Assembly: GCA_030248135.1 (NCBI GenBank)
Contig: JASANC010001631.1
Location: forward strand, 1 to 64,000
Source of the DNA: Theristus sp. LFF4_11
Taxonomy: Eukaryota > Nematoda > Chromadorea > Monhysterida > Xyalidae
DNA: 64,000 nucleotides
Direction of reading: 5' to 3'
In this document: one piece after another, positions 62,765-64,000 of the stretch
Layout of the letters: the number at the start of each line of letters is the position of its first letter
Position numbering within the stretch: the stretch's first letter is position 1
Position numbers and translations under genes: made by a program
The notes under the pieces: model-generated
Databases searched by the model: none
What the model was told of the DNA's origin: nothing
What the model saw: the letters and a program-made list of their open reading frames with translations, nothing else

Positions 62765-64000
62765 TCGTTACTCAAAAGTCAGTTGTAATTTTCAAATACG
62801 TTTTGTGAAACCGTTTTAGTCGACACATGTACACTAGCGGTGCCATCTTCAACCTTTCAATTGTATTCTCATTGTATGATGGCGTGTTACATGTGGTCTG
62901 AAATCGACAAATCAATGCATCATTCATGCAGTGATTGTGCGTGCTTAGTCGTGACGACGCATGCTAACAAAACAGACACGCTACACGAACGCACACGGTG
63001 TGCGACTGTTGCTGGCTGCAGTGAGGCCAGTCCAGATTATTAGGCTCTTTCAGCCTGAACGCACCCATGCAGCAGTGAACGAAAATCTGTAGCTGGCTTG
63101 CCGGAAATTTACCGACGCAACATGTTACGTTTCTCAAAAAAAGAGACCCGCAATCAACCTGCAGTTTCAAATGCAACAGCCACTTTCTTGGCAATTTTTT
63201 ATCACTCCGCCGATTTTGTGGCTGACACAGCACAAGCAAAAGCATTGGACTGCAAATGCCGAGTGCCTTGGCCAGCAACGGATAAAACCAACGTCTTGCA
63301 TTTCACAAGGAAACTTAATTTGTGCGAAAATGTCTATTTATGTAAGCCAGAAAATCTTTATTGGAAAATCAACGTAGCCTTTTTCTGCGGTGGTTGGTTA
63401 TGAATGTTGACAATAAATTTCTGAAATGCGATATCGTTGCAGCATTGAAATTTCTCAACTGAAATTTTTTTCTGAGTTTGATCAGATTAATTAATCCCAC
63501 ACGACAAAATAAACCGCATGCCCTTTTGGCATTCGAATGCGGGTGAAGATCGCACCAAAATGCTCCAACTGCTCGGCAGATGGAATGGTGCATTCTTCTT
63601 GTTAGACACTGACTATGGCGATTTTAGTCTAGTGCAGTGTGAAATCGACACAGAGTTCACAAGTTATTCTTATTTGTGTTTTCGAACTTTGTAACATCCG
63701 AGTGATGGGAGAATTTTTCTTAAAATTTTGAACAAAGTTTTTGTGTGTTTTTCATTTCTTCATCCAACATCAAACAGATGTGAAAAAACTTGGTTCTAAA
63801 GGTTTCAACGACTGTGATTTACAACTGTATAAATATTCATGACATCGCAACCACATACATCATGGCTCAAGTCTTTTACTGTGAACAATATTCGCGAACC
63901 GCTGCGGCCTTATACAAATTAAAAAAATAAAACTTTAAAAAAATCAAATAAAAAGCACTAAAAATGTTTCCGAGCAAAAGCCCTCAAACATTGACATGTC
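62765..64000. other. right-edge region, one candidate exon
   Basis: AT-rich without a complete gene. It contains the fucosyltransferase upstream region and the candidate exon at 63491-63599. Confidence 0.35.
63491..63599 (-). CDS. possible terminal exon of a gene extending past the right edge
   Basis: On the minus strand, after an AACAAG acceptor, the frame reads CTIPSAEQLEHFGAIFTRIR followed by MPKGHAVYFVVWD and TAA. The pattern (LEHFGAIFTRIRMPKGHAVYF) is a little like the second half of an RRM fold, but it is too short to assign. No partner exon is seen within the window. Confidence 0.3.

Overview
The window is nuclear DNA of an invertebrate animal, most likely a nematode (inference). The evidence is many short GT-AG introns with GC-rich exons, a fragment of a eukaryotic RNA-dependent RNA polymerase, a BEL/Pao retroelement with a phlebovirus-like envelope (known from nematodes), a FAM102/SYM-3 gene, and abundant small DNA transposons and LTR elements. 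Exon models were read by hand. Their splice phases agree across every intron in the main genes, which is the strongest support for them.

Layout. 1-10.2 kb: most of a BEL/Pao-type env-bearing retroelement on +, cut by the left edge, followed by a probable 3' LTR. Its large ORF runs protease (C-terminal part), RT, RNase H, integrase, a first Gn-like ectodomain, a deoxyribonucleoside-kinase-like domain, and a second Gn-like ectodomain. The second envelope then continues in an overlapping reading frame carrying a Gc-like region. 11.5-12.6 kb: a truncated RdRP gene. 15.2-16.8 kb: two oppositely oriented hAT-like MITEs with perfect 8-bp target duplications. 17.8-27.9 kb (+): the FAM102/EEIG1/SYM-3 homologue, with a TA-flanked foldback element in intron 2. 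28.9-30.1 kb (+): a METTL27-like methyltransferase, tail to tail with a LAPTM-like lysosomal membrane protein (-, 31.7-30.3 kb). 36.2-32.7 kb (-): a CEP104-like protein. 38.4-37.6 kb (-): a two-exon secreted peptide precursor.

40.4-46.5 kb (+): a young LTR retroelement with gag and protease but no recognisable RT or integrase. 48.9-49.3 kb: a C-rich TA-flanked MITE. 52.5-55.3 kb (+): a nine-exon synaptotagmin-like double-C2 protein. 56.0-57.6 kb (+): two small unidentified genes that overlap or abut. 62.7-58.4 kb (-): an alpha-1,3-fucosyltransferase (GT10). Its first intron contains a miniature LTR element sharing the primer-binding site of the 40-46 kb element.

The cellular genes look like independent housekeeping or developmental genes (vesicle/membrane trafficking, glycosylation, cilia, small-RNA machinery) and not a functional cluster. 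The most unusual content is in the mobile elements. Above all it is the kinase-like domain, with P-loop, general-base Glu, E-R motif and Arg-rich lid, embedded in the envelope part of the BEL/Pao element.
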